A DNA stretch of 64,000 nt from Chitinophaga costaii (GCF_900094705.1 NZ_FMAR01000004.1:248001-312000), one strand, 5' to 3'; shown: positions 18,907 through 27,201, counted from the first letter of the stretch. The notes: generated by a model not told the origin, from the letters alone. Numbers and translations are program-made.

Positions 18907-19695
18907 TCAGGCATTGGCCAGGGAGCGGTCTAGGTGTACATAGCCGCCATCTACATGAATGAGTTGGCCCGTGGTATGGCTGGATTTTGCAGACAGCAGG
19001 AATACAGTGGTGTTGGCAATTTCTTCGATCGTAGTCATTCGGTGTTGCAATGGAATGCGCTGGGTGATCTCGTTTAGTTTGGCTTCTGGATCTGGCAAGG
19101 TTTTTATCCAACTTTCGTATTGGGGAGTCCAGCATTCGGCTACAATCACGGCATTTACCCGGATGTTGTATTTGAGTAGTTCTACTGCCCACTCGCGTGT
19201 AAGTGCGTTGCGCGCCCCATTGGAGGCGGCATAGGCAGATGTTCCGCCCTGGCCGGTTTCGGCGGTTTTTGAACTGATGTTCACGATGGCACCCTGTGAA
19301 ATTTTTAACGCCGGCAGCGCGTAATGGGCCAGCAAATAATAATGTACCACGTTGCGGTGCAGTGAGGTAATGAAACCCTCGTAGTTGCCATTTTCCAGGC
19401 TTACGCCGTCATTCAGCCCGGCATTATTTACCAGTCCGTCTATACGACCGTAGGCGTTCAGTACGGTTTTGATGGCTTGCTCGCAAGCTGTGGGGTCGGT
19501 AAGCTCGGCGGTGATAGCAATGCCGGATGCGCCCAGGGAAGTGATGTGGGCAATAGCTGCTTCGTTGTCCTGCCTATCGCGGCCAATAATAACCGGAATA
19601 GCGCCTTCCGTAGCCAATACATTTACAATGCCGTTGCCAATGCCTTTAGCGCCTCCGGAAACGACGATCACTTTGTGTTGTAGTTGAAGATCCAT
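18907..19695 (-). CDS. SDR oxidoreductase, probable L-fucose dehydrogenase
   Basis: 262-residue NAD(P)-dependent short-chain dehydrogenase. The start at 19695 sits 16 bp after the stop of the preceding gene and begins right before the Rossmann strand; the frame is open 16 codons upstream but those overlap the neighbour. The cofactor motif is SGGAKGIGNG; NNAG and NISS are present; the C-terminus has GGYVHLDR, which I associate with L-fucose dehydrogenases. The catalytic YxxxK reads Tyr155-x-x-x-Asn159, so the usual Lys is missing. It is the last gene of the fucose operon and would oxidise L-fucose to its lactone. Confidence 0.85.
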   Translation of the reverse strand: MDLQLQHKVIVVSGGAKGIGNGIVNVLATEGAIPVIIGRDRQDNEAAIAHITSLGASGIAITAELTDPTACEQAIKTVLNAYGRIDGLVNNAGLNDGVSLENGNYEGFITSLHRNVVHYYLLAHYALPALKISQGAIVNISSKTAETGQGGTSAYAASNGARNALTREWAVELLKYNIRVNAVIVAECWTPQYESWIKTLPDPEAKLNEITQRIPLQHRMTTIEEIANTTVFLLSAKSSHTTGQLIHVDGGYVHLDRSLANA

Positions 19696-19711
19696 ATGGT
19701 TGGTAAAAAAA

Positions 19712-20542
19712 TCAGAGTTGATAAAAACGTTGGGCGTTGCCATGCCAGAAAGCTGCTTGTTCGGCTAGTGAAAAGCGGCTTATAAAATCTGCTGCAAGGT
19801 TATGTACCTGTTCGTACGTGCCAGATAATAAACACACCGGCCAGTCGCTGCCAAACAGTATGCGCTGTGCGCCAAAGACTTTCCATACAACATCCAGGTA
19901 GGGACGAAAATCTTCAGGTTTCCATTCCAGCCAGTCTGCTTCCGTAACCAGCCCGGAAAGTTTGCAATACACATTTTCCTGTGCGGCAATTTTTTCCAGG
20001 CACTGCCGCCAAGGCTCCAGTTGCCGGCTGCGGATAGCGGGTTTACCCAGATGGTTCAGCATAAAACGTTGTTCCGGCAAATCCATGGCCAGCGCGGGTA
20101 TATGCACCAGTTGATCAGGATACACCACTATTTCAAAGATGTAGCCATATTGGGCCAGTATTTTCAATCCTTTTTTGAATGCGGGTTGTAACATGAGGGC
20201 GCGGTCTTCCTCCCCCTGTAAAATATAACGGAAGCCTTTAATTAAAGTGAACTGCCGGTAATGCTCCAGCAGTTCGTGGAGGCGGGGCGACCGGGGGTCT
20301 ATCCATCCTACAATGCCCCGGATATGATCGCAGCTGTTAGCCAGCGACAGCAGAAAATCATTTTCCAACAGCGATTGGTCTGCCTGTATGGCAATGCCAT
20401 CATAGATGCCATGCTGGTGCATCAACGGGCGCAGGGCATCCGGCAGGAAATCATGCCCGATCACGGCCATATCTGCCGTGATCCAGCTATCCCGCACGGG
20501 ATCAAATTTCCAGAAATGTTGATGCGTATCGATTTTTAGCAT
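19712..20542 (-). CDS. Amidohydrolase family protein, probable L-fuconolactonase
   Basis: 276-residue metal-dependent hydrolase of the amidohydrolase_2 family. It opens with the metal-binding IDTHQHFWKFDP typical of sugar lactonases (fuconolactonase, rhamnonolactonase) and ends its barrel with FGSDWPVC, which supplies the catalytic Asp. It should open the lactone made by the neighbouring dehydrogenase to give L-fuconate. It lies between the mutarotase (80 bp upstream) and the dehydrogenase (16 bp downstream) on the same strand, consistent with one operon. Confidence 0.87.
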   Translation of the reverse strand: MLKIDTHQHFWKFDPVRDSWITADMAVIGHDFLPDALRPLMHQHGIYDGIAIQADQSLLENDFLLSLANSCDHIRGIVGWIDPRSPRLHELLEHYRQFTLIKGFRYILQGEEDRALMLQPAFKKGLKILAQYGYIFEIVVYPDQLVHIPALAMDLPEQRFMLNHLGKPAIRSRQLEPWRQCLEKIAAQENVYCKLSGLVTEADWLEWKPEDFRPYLDVVWKVFGAQRILFGSDWPVCLLSGTYEQVHNLAADFISRFSLAEQAAFWHGNAQRFYQL

Positions 20543-20622
20543 ACGAAACGGAGTACTGATATGGTATACAAGGAATTATGTACCAGCCGCCACTGTTTAG
20601 TGCGAAGTGGTAGCTGAAACCG

Positions 20623-20952
20623 TCAATAATCTAAGATTTTTTCCATCAATTTCCACTTTTCGCCTTCATTGGCAAAGGGCAGGCGCTGCTGGTACTGCTC
20701 CATCAGGGTTTCCCAGGCCTGCACCCGCTCGTTGGCGGCGTCGGCAGCCGCTTTGCGGGCAAAAGAGAAATCGTCCGTGGTTTCCATGATCATAAACAAA
20801 CGGTTGCCAGTACGGTATATTTCCATGCGCTGAATGCCAGATGCGCGGATGCTTTGCAGCACTTCGGGCCAAACTTTTTGGTGCCAAGCATCGTAGGCGT
20901 TGATGGCCTGCGGGTCGTTGATCAGGTCCAGAGCCAGACAGTGTTTTTTCAT
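20623..20952 (-). CDS. L-rhamnose/L-fucose mutarotase family protein
   Basis: 109-residue cytoplasmic protein of the RhaM-like (YiiL) mutarotase family: CLALDLINDPQAINAYDAWH near the start, WPEVLQSIRASGIQRMEIYR, then LFMIMETTDDF. These proteins interconvert the alpha and beta anomers of 6-deoxyhexoses so that the dehydrogenase gets its preferred form. Its gene lies 13 bp downstream of the fucose permease, which points to L-fucose rather than rhamnose as the substrate. Confidence 0.88.
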   Translation of the reverse strand: MKKHCLALDLINDPQAINAYDAWHQKVWPEVLQSIRASGIQRMEIYRTGNRLFMIMETTDDFSFARKAAADAANERVQAWETLMEQYQQRLPFANEGEKWKLMEKILDY

Positions 20953-20965
20953 GACGGGAAGATAA

Positions 20966-22249
20966 TTAATGCGCTGTAGAAAGCGTGACTTGTTTTACAC
21001 CAATATTTTTTATAGCAAACGAGCTTACCACCATGAAACATACAGCAGGCACTGCATAGGCCCATTGTATATTTTGGGTGAGATCAGAAATATAACCAAG
21101 GAGTACGGGAAATACGGCTCCTCCTGCAATAGCCATAACAAGGAAAGAAGTACCTTCCTTAGAACGGTGTCCCAGCCCGCGAATGCTTAATGCGAAGATA
21201 GTAGGATACATGACCGACATGAAAAATTCCACCCCGCCCAGGGCATACACGGCTACATAACCCCGCGCAAAAATTGCTACCACCAATAATAAAATATTAA
21301 TGATGCTGTATAGTAGCAACAACCTGGCCGGTGCAATAAAACGCATGAGCACTGTGCCGATGAAACGCCCTGACATAAATGCCAGCAGGAAAAATGATAA
21401 TAGTAAGGCCGCATTTTTTTCATTGATCCGCGCGGCATGCCATGCAAAGCGGATGAAGAAGCTGCTTACGCTTACCTGTGCACCCACGTAAAAGAATTGG
21501 GCAATGACACCCAGGCGCAGGTTGGGCTGTTTCAGCACTGCCCAGTCCAGTTTTCTGGTTTCCTGGGGCGCATGTGCTTCAGGCAATGCGGTACGCCAGC
21601 ACACCAGCGCTACCCCTAGTACAACCAAGCCAATGAGCAGGTAAGGTATTTGTACCGCCCCAGCCTCGTGTTGCAAATAATTTTGTAAAGCTGCTGTGGG
21701 CATGGCTTTAAGCTGGGCCTCTGTAAAGGTGGTGCCAGACAGTATGAACTGACGCCCCAGCAGCGGCGCCAGACAGGCGGCCAGCCCATTGAAAGATTGG
21801 GCGAAGTTGAGCAGGTGTATTCCCTTGCCCGGTTGTTCCATTTCGCCCAGCTCTGTCATATACGGATTAGCGGCAGATTCCAGGAAGGTGCAACCGCAGG
21901 CAATGATAAAAATGGCTGCCAGGAAAAATGCATACCAGCGTAGGGAGGCCGCCGGGTAAAATAGCAATGCTCCTGCCGCAAAAAGTAGTAGCCCGGTAAG
22001 AATACCTTTTTTGTATCCATACCTTTTCATGAAAAGGCCCGCTGGCAGGGCCATGAAAAAATAGGCCAGGTAAGAAGAAGCATCGATCAGCGACGACTGA
22101 ATATCGGATAGCTGGCAGGCTTTTTTCAAATGTGGAATGAGAATGGGGTTAAGATTCAATGCAAATCCCCATAAAAAAAAGAGGGCAGTGACCAGTATCA
22201 CAGCCACCCCTAGCGGACGTTTCGACATTAACAGGTGCGTTTGTACCAT
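20966..22249 (-). CDS. fucP: L-fucose:H+ symporter, MFS
   Basis: 427-residue inner-membrane transporter of the FucP branch of the major facilitator superfamily, with about 12 hydrophobic helices. The first helix, FFLWGFALNLNPILIPHLK, is the hallmark of FucP and related GlcP/NagP-type permeases; TFLESAANPYM and LNFAQSFNGLAACLAPLLG are the family's other conserved blocks. It is first in a four-gene minus-strand operon with mutarotase, lactonase and dehydrogenase, which supports fucose as substrate; glucose/galactose or N-acetylglucosamine relatives look similar, so the symbol depends on context. Confidence 0.85.
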   Translation of the reverse strand: MVQTHLLMSKRPLGVAVILVTALFFLWGFALNLNPILIPHLKKACQLSDIQSSLIDASSYLAYFFMALPAGLFMKRYGYKKGILTGLLLFAAGALLFYPAASLRWYAFFLAAIFIIACGCTFLESAANPYMTELGEMEQPGKGIHLLNFAQSFNGLAACLAPLLGRQFILSGTTFTEAQLKAMPTAALQNYLQHEAGAVQIPYLLIGLVVLGVALVCWRTALPEAHAPQETRKLDWAVLKQPNLRLGVIAQFFYVGAQVSVSSFFIRFAWHAARINEKNAALLLSFFLLAFMSGRFIGTVLMRFIAPARLLLLYSIINILLLVVAIFARGYVAVYALGGVEFFMSVMYPTIFALSIRGLGHRSKEGTSFLVMAIAGGAVFPVLLGYISDLTQNIQWAYAVPAVCFMVVSSFAIKNIGVKQVTLSTAH

Positions 22250-22741
22250 TATTCCGGCTTGCCGGCAATAAAGCGTGGATCAAGTTACAAAGTAGGATAG
22301 TTTTCCATACGGAATACTACGGATTTTAACGAAAGGTCATGTTATATTCACTTTTCATAGATAATTTATAAGAGTTAAGTTGAAAACAATACCGGTAGGA
22401 ATGGTTGAAGAAATGTTTACTGCCCTTGCGCAGGTATATAGGGTGTGAGATAAATAATGAGTGGTCCATCCAGAGCGGTAGAGAGGGTGTCCGCGAAGTG
22501 TAGGGAATGCGAGCAGAAGCCAAGTACCGGCTATTGCTTTTCATTTCCAGGATTACCGATAATAAATATCCAATGGGCAATTATGCCCGTACTTACTTAA
22601 ATTTAAGAAAAATTGTATGGTTGTTCTCCCGTAAATATCAGCCCTTAACAGGTAATGAACTAAAAACAGCAGGTCGCCCTATTTGTTGAAAAATAAGCTT
22701 TATTGCGGGATGGCCAGGATTGATATAGAATGTGCTAAAAC
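22250..22741. other. Divergent intergenic region
   Basis: About 490 bp upstream of both the fucose operon (minus) and gpmA (plus). On the minus strand a TACTTTG sequence about 40 bp upstream of fucP partly matches the -7 consensus. The short minus frame at 22326-22580 has no recognisable protein features and I do not call it. Confidence 0.45.
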
Positions 22742-23497
22742 ATGAAACAGATGACCCAACTTGTATTATTACGCCACGGAGAAAGTACCTGGAACCAGGA
22801 AAACCGGTTTACCGGGTGGACAGATGTAGACCTTACGCCCAAAGGCCAGGAAGAAGCCCGCCAGGCGGGCCGTCTGCTTCATCAGGGAGGGTATACATTT
22901 GATATGGCCTATACTTCCGTGCTGAAGCGCGCCATTAAAACGCTGGATCTATGCCTGGATGAAATGGATCAGCTGTGGATACCGGTAGTGAAGTCCTGGA
23001 AGTTGAATGAGCGCCATTATGGAGCATTACAGGGGCTCAACAAAGCCGAAACGGCCCACCAATATGGGGAAGAACAGGTGCATATCTGGCGCCGCAGCTA
23101 CGATATTCCTCCTCCGGCATTGGAACCTGGCGACGCGCGTTTTCCCGGAAAAGATCCCCGTTATGCAAATATAGCAGCGGCGCTGCTGCCCCGCTACGAG
23201 TCGCTCAAGGACACGGTAAAAAGGGTGGTGCCGTATTGGGAAACGGAGATAGCACCCATGGTGCGCGCGGGCAAAAAAATTATCATCGCTGCCCACGGCA
23301 ACAGCCTGCGTGCCTTGGTAAAGTTCCTGGATCATATTCCTGATGCCGACATTGCAGACCTCAATATTCCCACGGGCATACCGCTGGTATATGAAATGGG
23401 CGAAGACCTGCGCCCGCTCCGTAAATACTACCTGGGCGATGCTGCCCACATTGCCAGTGCTACCGCTGCCGTAGCGGCCCAAGGTAAAGTGAAATAA
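22742..23497 (+). CDS. gpmA: 2,3-bisphosphoglycerate-dependent phosphoglycerate mutase
   Basis: 251-residue glycolytic enzyme interconverting 3- and 2-phosphoglycerate through a phospho-His intermediate. The phospho-histidine motif LLRHGEST is at the N-terminus, followed by [27 protein letters not shown] and the second catalytic His in [13 protein letters not shown]. Length and motifs match the dPGM branch. The start at 22742 is followed by a second Met at codon 4, which could also serve. Single gene. Confidence 0.95.
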   Translation: MKQMTQLVLLRHGESTWNQENRFTGWTDVDLTPKGQEEARQAGRLLHQGGYTFDMAYTSVLKRAIKTLDLCLDEMDQLWIPVVKSWKLNERHYGALQGLNKAETAHQYGEEQVHIWRRSYDIPPPALEPGDARFPGKDPRYANIAAALLPRYESLKDTVKRVVPYWETEIAPMVRAGKKIIIAAHGNSLRALVKFLDHIPDADIADLNIPTGIPLVYEMGEDLRPLRKYYLGDAAHIASATAAVAAQGKVK

Positions 23498-23566
23498 AAA
23501 ATGAGCATATCGCACAAATCCTTTGCAGGACTGCGTGGTATGCCCACTATCGTGTGGAGGAACGTA

Positions 23567-23728
23567 TTAACTACGCCTCCGGGAAATTAGCCAGATAATT
23601 ACGAAAACAACCACGGCTACCAGTAATATACCCACCCATACGCCTGTTTTAAAAATGTCGCCAATGGCTTGACAACTGGTCAGGAGCAGGCTGGAAAATG
23701 CTAATAAAGAAAAACAGATTGCTTTCAT
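23567..23728 (-). CDS. Small lipoprotein/membrane protein (53 aa)
   Basis: 53-residue protein with a lipobox-like LTSC at about residue 19, then QAIGDIFKTGVWVGI, one transmembrane helix and a basic end (ISRRRS). This layout (signal, Cys-x-x-IG-x-IFK-x-GVW, helix) recurs in tiny Bacteroidota proteins that databases often mislabel as phosphatidate cytidylyltransferase. The true role is unknown. It is convergent with gpmA; a candidate promoter, dyad and terminator lie upstream on its strand (23803-24014). Confidence 0.75.
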   Translation of the reverse strand: MKAICFSLLAFSSLLLTSCQAIGDIFKTGVWVGILLVAVVVFVIIWLISRRRS

Positions 23729-23802
23729 ATCGCTGTTTTAATGTTAGTGAATAAGTAGAGTCTGCGAAAACAGATAGCACATCCTGTGCCATTGACTATA
23801 GG

Positions 23803-23830
23803 TAAAAAAAACCGCCCAAGAATAGGCGGT
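23803..23830 (-). terminator. Intrinsic terminator on minus strand
   Basis: On the minus strand: ACCGCC, an 8-nt loop, GGCGGT, then eight T. It lies 75 bp upstream of the 53-residue lipoprotein gene and no minus-strand protein gene precedes it, so it must end a non-coding transcript or act as an attenuator for that gene. Confidence 0.65.
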
Positions 23831-23960
23831 CGTCATTTTATCCTTATATCTAATAAAGCGATTGAAAATAAGTTTAATGCAGTATAGGGAAAAATCGATG
23901 GCAGGTCATTGGCTGGGTAAAGTTTTCAATAGTAATTATTCGACCGCTTATACAGGTTCG
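23803..23960 (-). ncRNA. Candidate small RNA or attenuated leader
   Basis: Defined by a -7 element TAGTTTTG (23974-23967) at one end and the intrinsic terminator at 23830-23803 at the other, giving a transcript of about 155 nt on the minus strand. It has no protein-like frame. A 20-bp dyad (23995-24014) is centred 30.5 bp upstream of the -7 element, where an activator would be expected. Read-through past the terminator would reach the 53-residue lipoprotein gene. Confidence 0.4.
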
Positions 23961-23966
23961 TTCATG

Positions 23967-23974
23967 CAAAACTA
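23967..23974 (-). promoter_or_regulatory. Candidate -7 promoter element TAGTTTTG
   Basis: Exact TAnnTTTG match on the minus strand, followed by C as in the extended consensus. No TTG is found at the ideal distance; the dyad at 23995-24014 occupies the -33 area, as in activator-dependent promoters. Confidence 0.45.
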
Positions 23975-23994
23975 AACAGAACAAGCAGGCTTAT

Positions 23995-24014
23995 TTGTAG
24001 CAATTATACTACAA
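23995..24014. promoter_or_regulatory. Dyad operator candidate, copy 1 (TTGTAG-N8-CTACAA)
   Basis: Perfect 6-bp inverted arms separated by 8 bp. One of three copies of the same 20-bp pattern near the kinase/LuxR-regulator pair. It is centred 30.5 bp upstream of the first base of the minus-strand -7 element at 23974. Confidence 0.5.
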
Positions 24015-24354
24015 CTTGTTAGCAAATGCCCCCTTAATTTTGCCTCCACTTCGCAGCTTAGGTGCAACTATTCCAATTTATGCCTTTGGATCGAAATAAT
24101 ATAATGCAGTTCCCTTCCTAATATTGTACCACCAGTTTTAGCTTTTTTCTTTTCTGAACATTTAATTGCAAGGCAACAGCTTGCAGGCAAAACAATTTTT
24201 TTAGGCTGATGTAAAGAAGAAAATTAATAAAATTTTTGACAGTGTTTTTATGCAAAACGGTAGGATTGTTAACGGACAATAACAAATAAGGAGTATAAGT
24301 TTAAAATGTAGCATGGTGGCGGTTTTTACGAGTTGTGTATACGTTTATTTGCAA

Positions 24355-24374
24355 CTGTAGAAAATAAACTACAG
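24355..24374. promoter_or_regulatory. Dyad operator candidate, copy 2 (CTGTAG-N8-CTACAG)
   Basis: Perfect 6-bp inverted arms with 8-bp spacer, same core (TGTAG/CTACA) and length as the copies at 23995 and 26924. It is centred 30.5 bp upstream of TAATTTGC (24395-24402) on the plus strand, the same geometry as copy 1, and would serve transcription toward the kinase gene. Confidence 0.5.
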
Positions 24375-24394
24375 ATAGTTTTTTGAGGTAGCGC

Positions 24395-24402
24395 TAATTT
24401 GC
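24395..24402 (+). promoter_or_regulatory. Candidate -7 element TAATTTGC
   Basis: Near-match to the Bacteroidota -7 box (one base shorter than TAnnTTTGC) at the same distance from a dyad as the element at 23974. It would give a leader of over 500 nt before the kinase gene, so it is uncertain. Confidence 0.3.
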
Positions 24403-24948
24403 GGCTCCATTCTAACCGGCAAAGTAATCCGGGGCTGATAGCCGGATGTGCTGCACATTGGAGCGAATGGATTAATTTCACGTTTTTTGTGAAAATTGTT
24501 AAGTTTGTAAATAATTACTATGCCTGCTGCCAGACTTGCCTGATCTACTTATCAGTTACTTATATGCCATCCAGCTCCATTTCCATCACGGGTGCTTCAC
24601 CACTTTTGCCGTGCATACAAGCTGCCGATAATCAGATAGACTTTACAGTCAGTTACGATTTACATACAGCTCCGGAGCCGCTGCAAACCGTGACGTAGGA
24701 CGTTCTGTATAGTAGCATGGTCCATTAAAGAATAAATGTTTGATTGCATAAGCATTCGTCTTCCTGGTTTAAAATTGCTGCCAACTCAGATTCTTCATTA
24801 ACCCGATTGCACTGATGTTATCCCAGAACCGACTTTGACTTGTGCTATCTGCATATTTTTATCAACCGCTGCTCCATTGTTCCGGCTTATTGCAGGAAAA
24901 CGCGATGGGGCCGGTGCATACGGGGTACTGCTTTTGTGGGAATTTGGT

Positions 24949-25989
24949 ATGAATTTAATCGTTTCGTGTTTAATTGCGCTTTTGCCCTTGCATACACCGT
25001 GCGGAGCTCCCGCTGCCGCGAGCAGGCATTATATTGAATGCCCGGCCTTTACGGTAACGGCTTTCTCCGTTGGGCCTTTGCCGCATCAACCTGGTGTACA
25101 GGTAGCCGTACTGGGCTTTCCCCTGTTACTGATACTGACTTATGGACAATGGGGGATTGTATTGGTGGCTATGCTGCTGCTGGTGCTGGGGCTAGTACGC
25201 CTGGACTTGCTGAATAAGCGCCGCAAAGACCGGCAGGAACTCCGGAAAATGCAGGTGGAATATGAAGCCATGCAGCATTCCGTGATAAGGTTAGGACAAT
25301 TGGAAACGTTGTTGAGGCAACAAATGCGCGTGCAAGAACGCCTGATTACGGCTATTCTCCACGATATAAAAAGCCCCCTGTACTACCTGCTTATTTCTGC
25401 CCGTGCGCTAAGCAGCCGCATTACCTCTACTGCAGGCGGGTTACAAGCCGATGCCGCCGCTTTTTATGACGCCACTTACCGTATGTACCAACTGTTGGAC
25501 AATTTGCTGCAATACGTAAAACTGCATGCGCAGAATAAACACAATGTGCAGGAACCTATTGCCCTACGGGCGCTGGTGGCAGAAAAGGCCAGCATCTTTA
25601 CAAACATGGCAGCGGCCAAAAACATTGATATAGAAAATGACATAGATGACTCGCTTACGCTACGCAACGACCGCACTATGCTCGCTATTATTCTCCATAA
25701 TTTAATGGATAACGCTATCAAATTCACAGAATCCGGCACGGTTCGCATAACCGCCACCGTAAAAGACGGCCAGGTATGCCTGGAAATTGCAGACAGCGGG
25801 GTGGGTATGCATGCGGGCTGGATGGACTGGGTGAACCAACCACTAAGCGTAGATACACCACCTTATCCGGCGGAAAATGGCCTGGGACTTATCATTGTAA
25901 AAGAGTTGCTCGCAGAGATTCATGGCCGGCTAAAAATGAGCAGCAATGAAAATGGAACAGTGGCCGAGGTGATCGTTGCATACAAATAA
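24949..25989 (+). CDS. Membrane sensor histidine kinase
   Basis: About 346 residues from the ATG at 24949, which opens a signal-like helix (MNLIVSCLIALLPLH); the frame is open to a TTG at 24835 (384 residues). A short extracytoplasmic segment is followed by a transmembrane helix pair near residues 60-85, a coiled coil, a HisKA-like domain with phospho-acceptor in ILHDIKSPLYYL, and HATPase_c with DNAIKFTESG, ADSGVGM and GLGLIIVKELL. The periplasmic part is small, so sensing may occur in the membrane. It converges on the LuxR-type response regulator across a shared terminator; the two are probably partners. Confidence 0.88.
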   Translation: MNLIVSCLIALLPLHTPCGAPAAASRHYIECPAFTVTAFSVGPLPHQPGVQVAVLGFPLLLILTYGQWGIVLVAMLLLVLGLVRLDLLNKRRKDRQELRKMQVEYEAMQHSVIRLGQLETLLRQQMRVQERLITAILHDIKSPLYYLLISARALSSRITSTAGGLQADAAAFYDATYRMYQLLDNLLQYVKLHAQNKHNVQEPIALRALVAEKASIFTNMAAAKNIDIENDIDDSLTLRNDRTMLAIILHNLMDNAIKFTESGTVRITATVKDGQVCLEIADSGVGMHAGWMDWVNQPLSVDTPPYPAENGLGLIIVKELLAEIHGRLKMSSNENGTVAEVIVAYK

Positions 25990-26078
25990 CGATAGCAATT
26001 CCACGTGTCAGAAATACAGGGGATGTCTTTTAAAAATGCCTGCATGTACATTTACAGGAATAATCGTTGCAAAATGGC

Positions 26079-26112
26079 AAACGCCCGCGCAGGTAACTTG
26101 CGCGGGCGTTTA
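26079..26112. terminator. Bidirectional terminator hairpin
   Basis: Perfect arms AAACGCCCGCGCA / TGCGCGGGCGTTT around a 7-nt loop, between the convergent kinase and response-regulator genes, flanked by A/T tracts on both sides. Confidence 0.85.
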
Positions 26113-26139
26113 TTTATCTGGTATAAAATGAAAAATTAT

Positions 26140-26772
26140 TTAGTTGTTGCTATACATCCTAACCGTATCAGCTAGTTCTATAATATTTGACACTTCAAGT
26201 TTGGCGAAAATCCTGGTTTTATAAGTGCTTACGGTAGAGAGCTGGAGATGCAGTGTTTTGGAGATATCGGCTACACTGCTGCCTTTAATGAGTAGCTGCA
26301 TCACTTCCGTTTCGCGGTTAGAAAGGGCCAGGAGAGGATTGCCCGTGGGCCGCGTTTTTACATTACCATTTACCAGGTGCTGACGAATGTTGGAGCTTAA
26401 ATATTTTTCGTTATTAAGTATTTGGTGGAGGGCAGTTTTGATCTCATGTTCAGAAGAATGTTTTACCAGGTAACCATCGGCACCTGCCTGTAAATAGCGG
26501 AGGGCGTAAAGTTCTTCATCATAAGCAGAAAAAATAAGAATCTTAATCTTAGGCTGGCGCAACCGCAGCACGTCTATCATTTGCAAATTGTCGCCACCCG
26601 GAATATTAATATCGAGTATGATCAGGTCGTAATGGCGTTTGGCCATCTCCTTTAACGCCAGATCAAAATTATCGACATCCCTGATGTATACCTTGGGTAG
26701 CATATCACGAATAATGATCGTAATACCGAGCCTCACTATAGTATGGTCATCAGCAATTAAAATATTAGTCAT
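26140..26772 (-). CDS. LuxR/NarL-family response regulator
   Basis: 210 residues: receiver domain 1-120 with acidic pocket ADDH, phospho-acceptor Asp54 in LIILDINIPGG, and Lys in DGYLVKHSS; C-terminal GerE-type helix-turn-helix (about 145-205) with LSNRETEVMQLLIKG and STVSTYKTRIFAKLEVSN. It is a DNA-binding transcription factor, probably activated by the membrane kinase at 24949-25989. LuxR-type domains bind as dimers to roughly 20-bp dyads, and three such dyads with a shared core lie in the surrounding non-coding DNA, one of them 152 bp upstream of this gene's start. Confidence 0.93.
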   Translation of the reverse strand: MTNILIADDHTIVRLGITIIIRDMLPKVYIRDVDNFDLALKEMAKRHYDLIILDINIPGGDNLQMIDVLRLRQPKIKILIFSAYDEELYALRYLQAGADGYLVKHSSEHEIKTALHQILNNEKYLSSNIRQHLVNGNVKTRPTGNPLLALSNRETEVMQLLIKGSSVADISKTLHLQLSTVSTYKTRIFAKLEVSNIIELADTVRMYSNN

Positions 26773-26923
26773 AGGAGTCTTTCTATCTTAAATGATTTGG
26801 GTCAAATCAGGGCTCACGGGCAGCTACATGCTGATAAATGCAGCTTTTCAGGGACACTTTCTTAATAGCTATAAAGACCGCAATTTACAGTGTAATGTTT
26901 TATAATACATAGAAAAATCCAAT

Positions 26924-26943
26924 TTGTAGTAATGGTACTACAA
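26924..26943. promoter_or_regulatory. Dyad operator candidate, copy 3 (TTGTAG-N8-CTACAA)
   Basis: Inverted arms extend to 8 bp here (TTGTAGTA / TACTACAA, 4-bp centre). It lies upstream of the LuxR-type regulator gene, compatible with autoregulation, though no TAnnTTTG element is found at the 30-bp distance seen for copies 1 and 2. Confidence 0.5.
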
Positions 26944-26988
26944 GTCATTCTGTGCAACTGTTCTCCTCCTGATCAACAATATACTCAT

Positions 26989-27201
26989 TCAATAGTAATC
27001 CTTACTAATTTTTTCGTCGTGAGTGGGATGGGGATGTAGATCTTCTTCCGAAACTATTTCTGTAGCTTCAAAAGCACCGGCAGAACCATCTGCAATAATC
27101 TCCTCCTCTGCAGGCAGCGATGGTGCAGGTTGTTTTGTTGTTGCTTTGGATGGATCCGTAGACTGTAGCTGATTTGTTAGGTAAATGCGCATATTATTCA
27201 T
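26989..27201 (-). CDS. Hypothetical acidic protein (70 aa)
   Basis: 70-residue hydrophilic frame starting MNNMRIYLTNQLQS (or at the second Met, 27192), then a Pro/Ala/Glu-rich low-complexity middle (KQPAPSLPAEEEIIADG) and an acidic end (EEDLHPHPTHDEKISKDYY). No membrane segment, signal or known motif. The biased composition and lack of a better frame on the other strand make it a plausible small disordered protein, but it could be chance. Confidence 0.45.
   Translation of the reverse strand: MNNMRIYLTNQLQSTDPSKATTKQPAPSLPAEEEIIADGSAGAFEATEIVSEEDLHPHPTHDEKISKDYY

Larger units (their letters stand above)
23975..24948. other. Long non-coding region upstream of the histidine kinase
   Basis: Nearly 1 kb of AT-rich DNA without a convincing gene. 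A plus-strand frame at 24399-24698 (99 codons from a TTG) has no recognisable features and overlaps the candidate promoter at 24395. The region holds two copies of the YTGTAG-N8-CTACAR dyad. Confidence 0.5.

Noticed and set aside
24399..24698. 99-codon plus-strand frame upstream of the histidine kinase
   Set aside because: It starts at a TTG inside the candidate -7 element, has no known motif, and its composition is not protein-like enough to call.
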